A DNA stretch of 35,028 bases from contig JAUCPZ010000311.1 in assembly GCA_030372995.1 (NCBI GenBank), positions 1 to 35,028 on the forward strand. Direction: 5' to 3'. Of the stretch, positions 1 to 7,422 are shown piece after piece. The position numbers and the translations under genes were made by a program. This DNA is from Dehalococcoidia bacterium (GTDB lineage Bacteria; Chloroflexota; Dehalococcoidia; UBA2247; RBG-13-53-26). The stretch's first letter is position 1. The number at the start of each line of letters is the position of its first letter. Under the pieces are notes generated by a model, which saw only the letters and a list, made by a program, of their open reading frames with translations, had not been told where the DNA came from and made no database searches.

Positions 1-1392
1 TGCTCTGCGGACTACGCCAATGCCCCACCAAACACCCATGTCTGCCCCATCTGCCTGGGCATGCCAGGGGTGCTCCCGTCGATCAACCGCAGGGCCGTCG
101 AATGTACCATCATGACCGCCTTGGCCCTCAACTGCACCATACGCCGGTCCACCAAATTCGACCGGAAGAACTATCCCTACCCTGACCTCATGAAGGGCTA
201 CCAGATTTCGCAGTACGATGAGCCCATTGCCGTTGGAGGCTGGATCCTGGTGGATACGGACGGCGGGAGCCGCCGCATCAATATTAAGCGCGTGCATCTG
301 GAAGAGGATGTGGCCAAACTGCTGCACCGGACTGACGCTGCTGGGGAATCGTACACTCTGATCGACGTCAACCGCTCTGGCGTTCCGCTCATGGAGATCG
401 TGAGCGAGCCCGACCTGCGTTCGCCGGAGGAGGCCAGGCAATACCTCATGAAACTGCGCAGCATCCTCCAGTATCTCGGTGTGTCTACCGGCAACATGGA
501 GGAGGGCAGCTTCCGCTGTGACGCCAATATCAGCATCCGGCCGGAAGGCTCCACCGAGACCCTGCCCAAGGTCGAGGTCAAGAACATGAACAGCTTCAAG
601 GCTGTCTACCGCGCGCTGGAATATGAAGCCCTGCGGCAGAGGAAGGTAGCCGAAGAAGGGGGCCGCATCTACCAGGAGACAAGAGGGTGGCTCGATGACA
701 AGGGGATTACTCAGCCCCAGCGCACCAAGGAATCCGCCCACGATTACCGCTACTTCCCCGAACCCGATCTGCCGCCCCTGGTACTGACTGAAGAGTGGGT
801 GAATCAGATCAGGGCCAGCCTGCCAGAGCTCGCAGAAGCACGGAGAGAGCGCTTCATGTCTCAATACGGCCTGCCCGCCTACGACGCCACTCAGCTCACC
901 AACTCCAAGCCCGTGGCCGACTACTTCGAGGCCTGTATGGCCATGATGCAAGGTCCGGCAGAGCATAAGAAGGCCAAGAGCATCGCCAACTGGATACTGG
1001 GCGACTTCACCCACCGGCTGAATCTTGCGGGCATCGAGATCCACCAGTCCAAAGTCACTCCGCCCCATCTGGTCGAGTTGATCCAAATGGCGGAAGACGG
1101 GACCGTGACTGGCCCGGCCGCTAAGAAGGTGTTTGAGGAGATGTTCCAGACCGGGCAGGCCCCCAGGGAGATCGCCAGCCGGCGCGGACTCACCCAGATT
1201 GGTGATGCTTCGGCCATCGAGGCCGCAGTGAGAGACGTGATTGCATCCAACAGGCAGGCAGTGGTAGACTTCAAGGCAGGCAAAGAGCAGGCGCTGACAT
1301 TCCTCGTTGGCCAGGTCATGAAAGCCACCAGGGGTAGGGCCAACCCCAAGTCAGTGAGTGACTCGATTCGAAAGGAGCTTGGCGCGGACTAG
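1..1392 (+). CDS. gatB: Aspartyl/glutamyl-tRNA amidotransferase subunit B, 5' end missing
   Basis: GatB is the kinase and tRNA-binding subunit of the GatCAB complex, which converts mischarged Glu-tRNA(Gln) and/or Asp-tRNA(Asn) to the amide form in the cytoplasm. The reading frame is open from the first base. About 20 residues before the first in-window ATG (61) already match the family, with APPNTHVCPICLG, so the true start lies upstream, probably by 25-35 residues. Family landmarks are PLMEIVSEPDLRSPEEA, GSFRCDANISIRP, VEVKNMNSFKAVYRALEYE and DYRYFPEPDLPPLVL. A helical YqeY-like tail, which contacts tRNA in this family, fills the C-terminus. The stop codon overlaps the secG start. The subunit assignment is firm; tRNA specificity cannot be read from this subunit alone. 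Confidence 0.97.
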   Translation, partial: CSADYANAPPNTHVCPICLGMPGVLPSINRRAVECTIMTALALNCTIRRSTKFDRKNYPYPDLMKGYQISQYDEPIAVGGWILVDTDGGSRRINIKRVHLEEDVAKLLHRTDAAGESYTLIDVNRSGVPLMEIVSEPDLRSPEEARQYLMKLRSILQYLGVSTGNMEEGSFRCDANISIRPEGSTETLPKVEVKNMNSFKAVYRALEYEALRQRKVAEEGGRIYQETRGWLDDKGITQPQRTKESAHDYRYFPEPDLPPLVLTEEWVNQIRASLPELAEARRERFMSQYGLPAYDATQLTNSKPVADYFEACMAMMQGPAEHKKAKSIANWILGDFTHRLNLAGIEIHQSKVTPPHLVELIQMAEDGTVTGPAAKKVFEEMFQTGQAPREIASRRGLTQIGDASAIEAAVRDVIASNRQAVVDFKAGKEQALTFLVGQVMKATRGRANPKSVSDSIRKELGAD

Positions 1393-1619
1393 TGCAGACA
1401 TACCTCCACGTAGCCATGATCATCATCTCCGTGGTGATGATTGTGGTGCTGTTGCTTCAGGTAAAAGGCGGCGGTCTGGGCGGCATCTTCGGGCAGGCTG
1501 ACACCACCTTCCGGACGCGCCGGGGACTTGAGAAGACGCTTTTCCAGTTCACCATTGTCCTCGTCGTAGTTTTTGTGGCCCTGGCGATATTCACTGCCTG
1601 GGCTGCCGTTCATTGGTGA
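1392..1619 (+). CDS. secG: Preprotein translocase subunit SecG
   Basis: A 75-residue membrane subunit of the SecYEG translocon. The first hydrophobic helix (about residues 6-23) is followed by the family signature GGGLGGIFGQADTTFRTRRG and then a second helix (about residues 48-70, LFQFTIVLVVVFVALAIFT). That is the complete SecG topology and the usual length. The GTG start at 1392 overlaps the gatB stop (taGTG). A Shine-Dalgarno-like AAAGGAG at 1371-1377 is rather far away; an ATG at 1416 would remove part of helix 1 and is less likely. The overlap with gatB suggests translational coupling. Confidence 0.93.
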   Translation: MQTYLHVAMIIISVVMIVVLLLQVKGGGLGGIFGQADTTFRTRRGLEKTLFQFTIVLVVVFVALAIFTAWAAVHW

Positions 1620-1634
1620 GTCTCGTCCCCGGCG

Positions 1635-2567
1635 GTGACGCCGATCACCCCGGGTGACACTGAGCGCCAGATGGCAGGGCTACCACGCTCGATCCCAGTA
1701 TCATCAAAGCCAATCATAACTCTCACCTCTGATTTCGGCCTCGATGATGCCTATGTCGGTGTCATGAAAGGTGTGATCCTGGGAATCAACCCGGATGTCA
1801 CTCTCGTCGACATTTGTCATACCATCGAGCCTCAGAATATCCAGCAGGCGGCCTTTGTCCTCAGCACCGCTATCCCCTATTTCCCGCAGGACACCATTCA
1901 CCTCGTGGTCGTCGACCCCGGCGTAGGCGGTGCGCGCCGCCCGATAATACTGGAGACTGACAGGGCCATCTTTGTGGCGCCTGATAATGGTGTGCTGAGC
2001 TACGTTGTCCACGCTGCGTCGAGCAAGCGGATCTCCAAGCCAACCTTGATGAGGCTGCCCCCGCCACTCCAGGCTTTCGAGATCGCCAAGCCCACGTACT
2101 GGCATCACCCCGTCAGCACCACATTTCATGGCCGGGATATCTTCGCCCCAATAGCGGCTCATATCTCGCTCGGCAGGCCGCTGGAAGAACTGGGACAGTC
2201 CATAAGCTCCATCAACGTGTTACCGTTGCCTAAGCCCCGAACCGATGCAAGGGGGAACATCACTGGGCACGTTGTGCACATCGACCACTTCGGCAACCTG
2301 ATCACAAGTATTGCCCGCGGGGACCTGCCGCCGGGCAGCTACTCGATTCGGGTAGCCGGACACCGCATCCGCTCCTTGAGCCGCTCATACGAGGACGGCC
2401 AGGGCTTGCTGGCCCTCATCGGCAGCAGCGGACACCTCGAGATAGCCCTGAAGGAGGGCAGCGCCGCGCGCCTCCTCGGGAGCAAGCCGGGGGACGAAGT
2501 GCACATCATCCGCCGCCAGTCCGGGCAAGCGAGAGAGCAGTCAGGCGCATGGGTTCATTGTGCATAA
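1635..2567 (+). CDS. S-adenosyl-L-methionine hydrolase (adenosine-forming), DUF62/SAM-hydroxide adenosyltransferase family
   Basis: Members of this family hydrolyse S-adenosylmethionine to adenosine and methionine, and are related to chlorinases and fluorinases. The N-terminal domain shows ITLTSDFGLDDAYVGVMKG, LVDICHTIEPQNIQQAAFVL and VVDPGVGGARRPI. A second part contains HGRDIFAPIAAHISLG and HIDHFGNLITSI, the two-domain layout of the family. Length is 310 residues from the GTG at 1635; the ATG at 1671 is an alternative, and neither has a strong Shine-Dalgarno sequence. Homology begins near residue 26, so either start leaves the enzyme intact. It follows secG by 15 bases and overlaps the repeat array before ubiE at its 3' end. 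The physiological role of these hydrolases is poorly known; halogenase activity is not implied. Confidence 0.87.
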   Translation: MTPITPGDTERQMAGLPRSIPVSSKPIITLTSDFGLDDAYVGVMKGVILGINPDVTLVDICHTIEPQNIQQAAFVLSTAIPYFPQDTIHLVVVDPGVGGARRPIILETDRAIFVAPDNGVLSYVVHAASSKRISKPTLMRLPPPLQAFEIAKPTYWHHPVSTTFHGRDIFAPIAAHISLGRPLEELGQSISSINVLPLPKPRTDARGNITGHVVHIDHFGNLITSIARGDLPPGSYSIRVAGHRIRSLSRSYEDGQGLLALIGSSGHLEIALKEGSAARLLGSKPGDEVHIIRRQSGQAREQSGAWVHCA

Positions 2568-2597
2568 TGTGCATTTTGTGCACAATCATGTGCAAAG
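2559..2597 (+). repeat. Array of four same-direction TGTGCA motifs, possible DnaA-box-like cluster
   Basis: TGTGCA occurs at 2559-2564, 2568-2573, 2577-2582 and 2589-2594, spaced 9, 9 and 12 bases. The first copy continues as TGTGCATAA, whose complement TTATGCACA fits the DnaA-box consensus TTATNCACA exactly; the other copies fit it partially. The array straddles the stop of the upstream gene and lies just before the ubiE ribosome-binding site. The last two copies form a 19-mer (2578-2596) that recurs with two mismatches at 8816-8834 behind dnaA. That it is a protein-binding array is inference. Confidence 0.45.
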
Positions 2598-2625
2598 GGC
2601 TCTGCGCCGGAGGCGCCCAGGCCAG

Positions 2626-3351
2626 ATGACCGACAAAGCCGCCTACGTCCACAGGGCTTTCACCGCGATTGCACGCCGTTACGACCTGCTCAATACCCTG
2701 CTGAGCTTCAACCAGGACCGACGCTGGCGTCGGGCCACCGCGTCTGCTCTGGAGATAGACGGTTCCGTGACTGTCCTCGACGTAGCGACCGGGACGGGTA
2801 AGCTTGCCTCAGAACTGGAGAGAAAGCTCGGGGCTGACAGCTGCGTCGTGGGCATAGACTTCTGCGAACCCATGCTGCGGAGAGCCCGCTGTCAGACACG
2901 AAGCACAGCGCTGCTGCTGGCCGCATCCGAGAAGTTGCCCTTCGCCGACGAGTGCTTCGATGGCACCACAGTGGGCTTCGCCCTGCGGAATGTTCCGGAT
3001 ATGGAGAAGACATTGCGCGAGATGGTCAGGGTCACCAAGGCCGGAGGGAAGGTGGTGTGCCTGGAGTTCTCGCGTCCCAAGAACCCTATCATGCGGGGCC
3101 TCCACCGCGCATATCTGATGCACATACTGCCTCTCGTGGGTTGGCTGGTTTCGGGGGACAAGGAGGCCTATGTGTATCTGCCCCGCTCGATCATGGAGTT
3201 CCCCAGTGCGGAAGGGCTACGAGGGATAATGCAAAGGGCCGGACTGCAGGGCGTGCGATTCCGGTTTCTCACCTGCGGCGTCGTCGCGATTCACATCGGC
3301 ACGAAACCACACCAGGCAGATGCTCATACTCCGGGGGAGGGCTGCGATTGA
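2626..3351 (+). CDS. ubiE: UbiE/MenG-type (demethylmenaquinone) C-methyltransferase
   Basis: This is a SAM-dependent methyltransferase that in bacteria adds the ring methyl group of menaquinone or ubiquinone. The SAM-binding motif I is VLDVATGTGKLASEL. The family signatures FALRNVPDMEKTLREMVRVT, GGKVVCLEFSRP and DKEAYVYLPRSIMEFPS are present, which separates it from generic methyltransferases. The ATG at 2626 has GGAGG at 2609-2613 and gives the usual family N-terminus (TDKAAYVHRAFTAIARRYDLLN). Earlier in-frame GTG codons from 2560 would translate the TGTGCA array and add a basic tail, so they were not used. Length is 241 residues. No other quinone genes are in the window, so the substrate is inferred from the family. 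Confidence 0.88.
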   Translation: MTDKAAYVHRAFTAIARRYDLLNTLLSFNQDRRWRRATASALEIDGSVTVLDVATGTGKLASELERKLGADSCVVGIDFCEPMLRRARCQTRSTALLLAASEKLPFADECFDGTTVGFALRNVPDMEKTLREMVRVTKAGGKVVCLEFSRPKNPIMRGLHRAYLMHILPLVGWLVSGDKEAYVYLPRSIMEFPSAEGLRGIMQRAGLQGVRFRFLTCGVVAIHIGTKPHQADAHTPGEGCD

Positions 3352-3412
3352 CCCTCCCTCTCAAATCTGGAAGTTATTGCCAAGGCAAACGCGCCCCGGA
3401 GGACGCCCGGGC

Positions 3413-3991
3413 CTACTTCGGCGCCGCCACTCTGCGGACGCCACCCTGTCCGGCGTGATACTGCTTGACGATAGCGCGCCACTGGTTAGCAGGCTCCGGT
3501 TCCCAGCCGATCGTAGCAGGAACGCGCTTCGCTTCCGTGCCCAACTCCCGCAGTGCCAGGTCTCTCAAGGCCTTCAGGAATCGGTCAAACTGGCGTATCT
3601 CCTTCTCAGAGAAGCGCGACTTCAGCAGATCCCTGGCGTACCCGATGATCACGGCAACCGACTGATTCAGGAGTTCTCTGCCTTTGGGCTGGATCTGGAT
3701 CTTGACCACCCTCTGGTCCTTCTTGCTTCTGACCTTTTTCACGTACCCGGCCCTCTGCATGCGTGATAACAGGGCCGAGACGCTGTGCTTCTCCCGAAAC
3801 ACATAGGCAGAAATCTCGCCCGGGCTGAGAGGAACCTTGCTCATGCTCAGAATGAGCAGCACGTCCATCTGAGCCAGAGTAGTCTGTCGCTTGCCCAACT
3901 CGATCTCTGTCGCCCGGAGCGCAGCATCGGACGCCTGGCGCAGTCTCACCCAGGCCGTCAAATAGGGGTCCTTCGTCTCCCAGTTGTGCAC
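3413..3991 (-). CDS. MarR-family transcriptional regulator
   Basis: A 192-residue winged-helix regulator. The DNA-binding part runs roughly through residues 38-112: TLAQMDVLLILSMSKVPLSP, EISAYVFREKHSVSALLSRM and the wing GYVKKVRSKKDQRVVKIQIQP. About 45 further C-terminal residues are longer than the typical 140-150 residue MarR. The GTG start at 3991 has an excellent AAGGAGG at 3998-4004, six bases away. It has its own promoter behind cysS and two symmetric elements near the transcription start, the usual arrangement for autoregulation. The ligand and targets are unknown. It is convergent with ubiE, 61 bases apart. Confidence 0.88.
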   Translation of the reverse strand: MHNWETKDPYLTAWVRLRQASDAALRATEIELGKRQTTLAQMDVLLILSMSKVPLSPGEISAYVFREKHSVSALLSRMQRAGYVKKVRSKKDQRVVKIQIQPKGRELLNQSVAVIIGYARDLLKSRFSEKEIRQFDRFLKALRDLALRELGTEAKRVPATIGWEPEPANQWRAIVKQYHAGQGGVRRVAAPK

Positions 3992-4048
3992 CTGTCTCCT
4001 CCTTAACCCCCGGCCAACTCCCTATCAGCCAGGGCTGTCTCTCCTGAT

Positions 4049-4097
4049 GTCGAATTCGACGTTATGGAATTGTAACATCACATATGATTCTTGTCAA
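4049..4097 (-). promoter_or_regulatory. marR promoter with palindromic operator candidate
   Basis: On the minus strand TTGACA (4097-4092) is followed after exactly 17 bases by TACAAT (4074-4069), a near-consensus sigma70-type promoter. Just downstream is the perfect 12-base palindrome GTCGAATTCGAC (4049-4060). An imperfect dyad with GTTA/TAAC arms (4061-4076) covers the -10 element. Either could bind MarR; this is inferred from position. Confidence 0.7.
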
Positions 4098-4129
4098 GCT
4101 ATGTGGTATCCCAAAGGGTTAAACGCGTG

Positions 4130-5506
4130 TCAAACCGACCGCTTCTCTTGTTTCCAGACGGTGCCCTGCGGAGTGTCCTCGAGGACTATGCCCAAGTCCT
4201 TCAGTGACGTGCGGATCCTGTCGGCCATTCCCCAATGCTTCTCTTTCCGCAACTCCGCGCGGAGCGAGACGAGGAGATCGATGAAAGGCTTCGCTGTCAG
4301 GTCAGCCTGAGGTGCCTCAAACGTCAGCCCCAAGACACCCGCCAGCTCGCGTAGCGTCTGGCGGGCCTCCCGCGGATCACCTCCCTGGTCCAGGGTGCGG
4401 TTGATGTCCCGGGCCAAGTCGAACAGAGCCGCCAGTGCCTGCGGAGTGTTGAAATCGTGGTCCATGGCATCAATGAACCTTTGCCGATAGGCCTCCACAT
4501 CCACCACCACCGAGCCTCCCGTCCCGCGCGGGGAATCAACAAGGGCCGCTTGCCTCAGCCTCTCCATGCCCTTTTCCGCCGCCGCTACTCCTTCCTCACT
4601 GAAATTGATCGGGCTCCGATAGTGGGAGCTTAGGATGAAGAGCCTCAAGGCATCAGGGCTGAAGCGCTCCAGCGCCTGCCTGAGCGTCACGAAAATGCCC
4701 AGAGACTTGCTCATCTTTTCGCCGCCCAACTGCACGAACCCATTGTGCATCCAGTACTTCACAAACGGTTTTACACCGGTGAATCCCTCTGACTGGGCAA
4801 TTTCGTTCTCGTGATGCGGAAAGATCAAGTCTTGTCCCCCGCCATGGATATCCAGGGTCTCCCCCAGATACCGCATCGACATAGCGCTGCATTCGATGTG
4901 CCAGCCCGGCCGGCCTCTGCCCCAGGGGCTATCCCACCACGGCTCGCCCGGCTTGGCCGCCTTCCACAGGGCGAAGTCCAGCGGGTGCTCCTTGTCTACG
5001 CCGACCTCGACCCTCGCCCCTGCCTGCAAGTCGTCCAGGCTTTGGTGGCTGAGCTTCCCATAGTCGGGTGCACTCTTCACGCGGAAATACACGTCTCCCT
5101 GCACCTCATAGGCCCGGCCTTTCTCGATGAGACCTTTGACCACCTCGATTATCTTAGGGATCTCCTGCGTCGCCCGGGGGTAGACATCGGCCCTCCGGAT
5201 GTTGAGCCGGTCCATGTCGTCGAAGTACTGAGCAATGAATTTCTCAGCCAGCTCGGCGGGGGCAACACCGGCTTCCTGGGCCCGCTTGATGATCTTGTCG
5301 TCAATGTCCGTAAAGTTTTGGACGTATTTCACTCTGTATCCGCGGAACTCCAGGTAGCGGCGTACCATGTCAAAGACAACGTAGCTCATGGCATGGCCCA
5401 GATGGCACTCCGCATAGGGCGTGACTCCGCACACGTACATCTTCACCACATCACCCTGCGGTACGAACTCCTCTTCCCTCGCCGTAAGTGTGTTGTATAC
5501 CTTCAC
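4130..5506 (-). CDS. cysS: Cysteinyl-tRNA synthetase
   Basis: This class I aminoacyl-tRNA synthetase charges tRNA(Cys). It shows the zinc and cysteine pocket MYVCGVTPY, the HIGH-type motif [12 protein letters not shown], the zinc ligands in WHIECSAMS and [12 protein letters not shown], and the KMSKS loop in [10 protein letters not shown]. Length is 458 residues, normal for the family. The GTG at 5506 was chosen because AAAGGAG (5518-5512) precedes it by five bases and the protein then begins with the typical KVYNTLT. An upstream GTG at 5551 overlaps the ispF stop and would add 15 residues. It is the last gene of the ispD-ispF-cysS operon. Confidence 0.96.
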   Translation of the reverse strand: MKVYNTLTAREEEFVPQGDVVKMYVCGVTPYAECHLGHAMSYVVFDMVRRYLEFRGYRVKYVQNFTDIDDKIIKRAQEAGVAPAELAEKFIAQYFDDMDRLNIRRADVYPRATQEIPKIIEVVKGLIEKGRAYEVQGDVYFRVKSAPDYGKLSHQSLDDLQAGARVEVGVDKEHPLDFALWKAAKPGEPWWDSPWGRGRPGWHIECSAMSMRYLGETLDIHGGGQDLIFPHHENEIAQSEGFTGVKPFVKYWMHNGFVQLGGEKMSKSLGIFVTLRQALERFSPDALRLFILSSHYRSPINFSEEGVAAAEKGMERLRQAALVDSPRGTGGSVVVDVEAYRQRFIDAMDHDFNTPQALAALFDLARDINRTLDQGGDPREARQTLRELAGVLGLTFEAPQADLTAKPFIDLLVSLRAELRKEKHWGMADRIRTSLKDLGIVLEDTPQGTVWKQEKRSV

Positions 5507-5547
5507 AGTTTCTCCTTTGGCTCCGGAGCTGATCCTGCCGGGTGGCT

Positions 5548-6048
5548 TCACTGCCCGCGTCGCTGTCGAAGCTTCTCCGCCCTTTCCACCAGAGCCACTG
5601 CATGTGCCGCTATCCCCTCGCCCCTGCCCAGGAAGCCAATCCCCTTTGAGGTCGTGCTCTTGATACTCACCTGGTCAATATCGATTCCCACAGCCTCACT
5701 TACGATTCGACGCATCTCAGCGATGTGGGGCGTCAGCCTCGGGTGCTCCGCCACGATGCTGGCATCAACGTTGTGAACCCCCCATCCTGCGATCCGCAAC
5801 ATGGCAGCCGCCTCCCGGAGGAGGGCCACACTGGAAATCCCTTTGTACCGCGGGTCCGACGAGGGGAAATGGACCCCGATATCTCCCTGCGCCGTCGCGC
5901 CTAGAAGCGCATCGATTATCGCGTGAATCAGCACGTCGGCATCGCTGTGCCCGTCCAGCCCTTTCTCGAACGGAATCTCCACTCCACCCAGCACCAGTCG
6001 CCTCCCGCTCACCAGCGCATGAACATCATAGCCGATGCCAACCCTCAT
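5548..6048 (-). CDS. ispF: 2-C-methyl-D-erythritol 2,4-cyclodiphosphate synthase
   Basis: This enzyme of the non-mevalonate (MEP) isoprenoid pathway converts CDP-methylerythritol phosphate to the cyclodiphosphate, releasing CMP. The metal ligands D8 and H10 (GIGYDVHAL) and H42 ([12 protein letters not shown]) are present, as are [16 protein letters not shown] and [21 protein letters not shown]. Length of 166 residues is typical. The start at 6048 lies 23 bases inside ispD, so the two are likely translationally coupled. The product would feed undecaprenyl and quinone side-chain synthesis. Confidence 0.97.
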   Translation of the reverse strand: MRVGIGYDVHALVSGRRLVLGGVEIPFEKGLDGHSDADVLIHAIIDALLGATAQGDIGVHFPSSDPRYKGISSVALLREAAAMLRIAGWGVHNVDASIVAEHPRLTPHIAEMRRIVSEAVGIDIDQVSIKSTTSKGIGFLGRGEGIAAHAVALVERAEKLRQRRGQ

Positions 6049-6733
6049 GCCTCATCCTCAAGATAGTCTCCGCCAGCGCGAGGTCCTCCCGTGTGGTCAC
6101 CTTTATGTTATCATAGCGGCCCATGTAGACGCGGACCTTATGCCCCATCGCTTCCACCATCGACGCATCGTCCGTCACCTCGCGGGTCACACTGGCATAC
6201 GCCCCCGCGATGACGTCGAACCGGAATACCTGCGGTGTCTGCGCTGACCACAGACTTTCCCTCACAGGCGTCACCTCAATCCTACCCTCACCATCAACCA
6301 CTTTCACCGTTTCCTTCAAGGGCACAGCGGCAATTGCGGCGCCGGTCCGTCGGGCTTCTTTCAGTCCTTTCTTAATCAGTTCCGCCGTGAGGCACGGCCT
6401 CGCGCCGTCGTGTATCACCACCCAATCCGGTTGTTTCAGCTTGCGCAGCCCCACACCCACCGAGTCCTGGCGCCGCCTCCCCCCGGCGCACACCGCCGTC
6501 ACCTTAGAGAACGCACCCTCTTCCACGAGACGTTCGCCGCGCGGCACGCTTTCATCACTCAGCACCACTATGACCTCGTCCACCACAGGACAATCCTCGA
6601 ACACCCTCAGAACGTGCCAGAGAACCGGCTTCCCCACCAGAGAAGCGAATATCTTGTCGATCCCTTCCATGCGGCGGCTGCTGCCGGCAGCAGCGATCAC
6701 TGCGCCGACCCGTTCGCGGGGCGTTTCCTTCAC
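6026..6733 (-). CDS. ispD: 2-C-methyl-D-erythritol 4-phosphate cytidylyltransferase
   Basis: The MEP-pathway step before IspF, transferring CMP from CTP to methylerythritol phosphate. The nucleotide-binding loop is VIAAAGSSRRMEGIDKIFA. HDGARPCLTAELI, PLKETVKVV and SAQTPQVFRFDVI are further family signatures. Length is 235 residues. The start is GTG at 6733, with only a weak purine-rich stretch upstream. The tRNA-His promoter fires in the opposite direction from the same short gap. It is the first gene of the ispD-ispF-cysS operon. Confidence 0.96.
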   Translation of the reverse strand: MKETPRERVGAVIAAAGSSRRMEGIDKIFASLVGKPVLWHVLRVFEDCPVVDEVIVVLSDESVPRGERLVEEGAFSKVTAVCAGGRRRQDSVGVGLRKLKQPDWVVIHDGARPCLTAELIKKGLKEARRTGAAIAAVPLKETVKVVDGEGRIEVTPVRESLWSAQTPQVFRFDVIAGAYASVTREVTDDASMVEAMGHKVRVYMGRYDNIKVTTREDLALAETILRMRHEGWHRL

Positions 6734-6734
6734 C

Positions 6735-6764
6735 TTGATCTTCGTCTTCTTCAGATGCTAGAAT
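6735..6764 (+). promoter_or_regulatory. Promoter of the tRNA-His/tRNA-Arg pair
   Basis: TTGATC (6735-6740), an 18-base spacer and TAGAAT (6759-6764) lie so that transcription would begin about four bases before tRNA-His. The same -10 hexamer is used at 32403. Confidence 0.6.
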
Positions 6765-6775
6765 GGCCTCATCGT

Positions 6776-6853
6776 GGTGGGCGTAGCCCAGAGGTTTAAG
6801 GCGCCAGGTTGTGGCCCTGGAGACCGAGGGTTCGAATCCCTCCGTCCACCCCA
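6776..6853 (+). tRNA. tRNA-His (anticodon GTG)
   Basis: The acceptor stem GTGGGCG (6777-6783) pairs with CGTCCAC (6843-6849). The anticodon stem CCAGG/CCTGG encloses loop TTGTGGC with anticodon GTG at 6811-6813. The T arm is GAGGGTTCGAATCCCTC. The extra G at -1 (6776) faces discriminator C (6850), the histidine identity pair. CCA is encoded at 6851-6853. Confidence 0.95.
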
Positions 6854-6930
6854 GCGCCTATAGCTCAGCGGATTAGAGCATCGGTCTTCGGAACCGGGGG
6901 TCGTGGGTTCGAATCCCTCTAGGCGCGCCA
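6854..6930 (+). tRNA. tRNA-Arg (anticodon TCG)
   Basis: The acceptor stem GCGCCTA (6854-6860) pairs perfectly with TAGGCGC (6920-6926). The anticodon loop CTTCGGA gives anticodon TCG (arginine CGN codons), the discriminator is G and CCA is encoded at 6928-6930. The first base follows the CCA of tRNA-His directly, with no spacer. Confidence 0.94.
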
Positions 6931-7113
6931 TTATCCTGCAGCGATGTACTGCCTCCAGATCCGCTGCCGTTGGCGGAGTCAGTTCGTCTCGTGGCCCCCA
7001 GAACGCACAATCACCCGGGCCCCGAACACCATTCAGAAGGGCTTTATAGCACACCGCGCGGCCAAAAGACAAGCAGCCACCGTAGCGTCACACATTCTGC
7101 AGCGAGTGAATGC

Positions 7114-7182
7114 TTGACGCCTCTACGGCGAGAGAACATAACGAAAACCCCTTGACGGCCACATGTGGGCTGGTGGTAAACT
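7114..7182 (+). promoter_or_regulatory. Tandem dnaA promoter candidates
   Basis: Upstream copy: TTGACG (7114-7119), 17 bases, CATAAC (7137-7142). Downstream copy: TTGACG (7152-7157), then TAAACT (7177-7182) with an extended TGG in front and a long 19-base spacer. A perfect 10-base palindrome CCACATGTGG (7159-7168) sits in the downstream spacer and is an operator candidate. Confidence 0.45.
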
Positions 7183-7189
7183 CCCTAAG

Positions 7190-7220
7190 AAGCTCACTGG
7201 GGGGACAGGACTGTGAGCTT
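7190..7220 (+). promoter_or_regulatory. Hairpin at the 5' end of the dnaA leader
   Basis: AAGCTCAC (7190-7197) and GTGAGCTT (7213-7220) pair perfectly over eight bases around a 15-base loop rich in G. It would begin at or next to the predicted transcription start. It is not followed by a T-run, so it may be a stability or regulatory element rather than a terminator. Confidence 0.45.
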
Positions 7221-7422
7221 CGCCCAGGCAATTCCTGAGAGCTTCCCGGCCAACACGGCGCAAGATTGACGATTGGCCCGTAGGGTCCGAATACTCCAGG
7301 CAAGTTGCCGAAGGCAATCCACTGTCGATTCTGTTGGTCCCATATTCATCTTTGTCGTGTTTGACGCGCTCGTCTGCCCCTAGGGCCACGGTACAGCTCT
7401 CTAGATCGCGAGAAAGGCGACA

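Larger units (their letters stand above)
6931..7422 (+). other. Non-coding region between tRNA-Arg and dnaA
   Basis: No convincing gene is visible in these 492 bases. The first 180 have no recognised element and no clear T-tract terminator for the tRNA pair. The rest holds two tandem promoter candidates and a dnaA leader of more than 200 bases. The leader contains the hairpin at 7190-7220, a GGCCAA/TTGGCC pair (7248-7253 with 7273-7278), and three alternately complementary pentamers GGCAA, TTGCC and GGCAA (7299-7317). No good DnaA box was found in this stretch. Confidence 0.6.

Noticed and set aside
1635-2567. SAM hydrolase-family gene as a halogenase (fluorinase or chlorinase)
   Set aside because: Family membership alone does not support halogenation. 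Most members with this general pattern are hydrolases.
6970-7155. Short plus-strand frame of about 61 codons between tRNA-Arg and dnaA
   Set aside because: No ribosome-binding site, no motif, and it overlaps the dnaA promoter candidates.
7190-7422. dnaA leader considered as SRP RNA, 6S RNA or a known riboswitch
   Set aside because: No conserved core motif of these RNAs is present; only generic hairpins were found.
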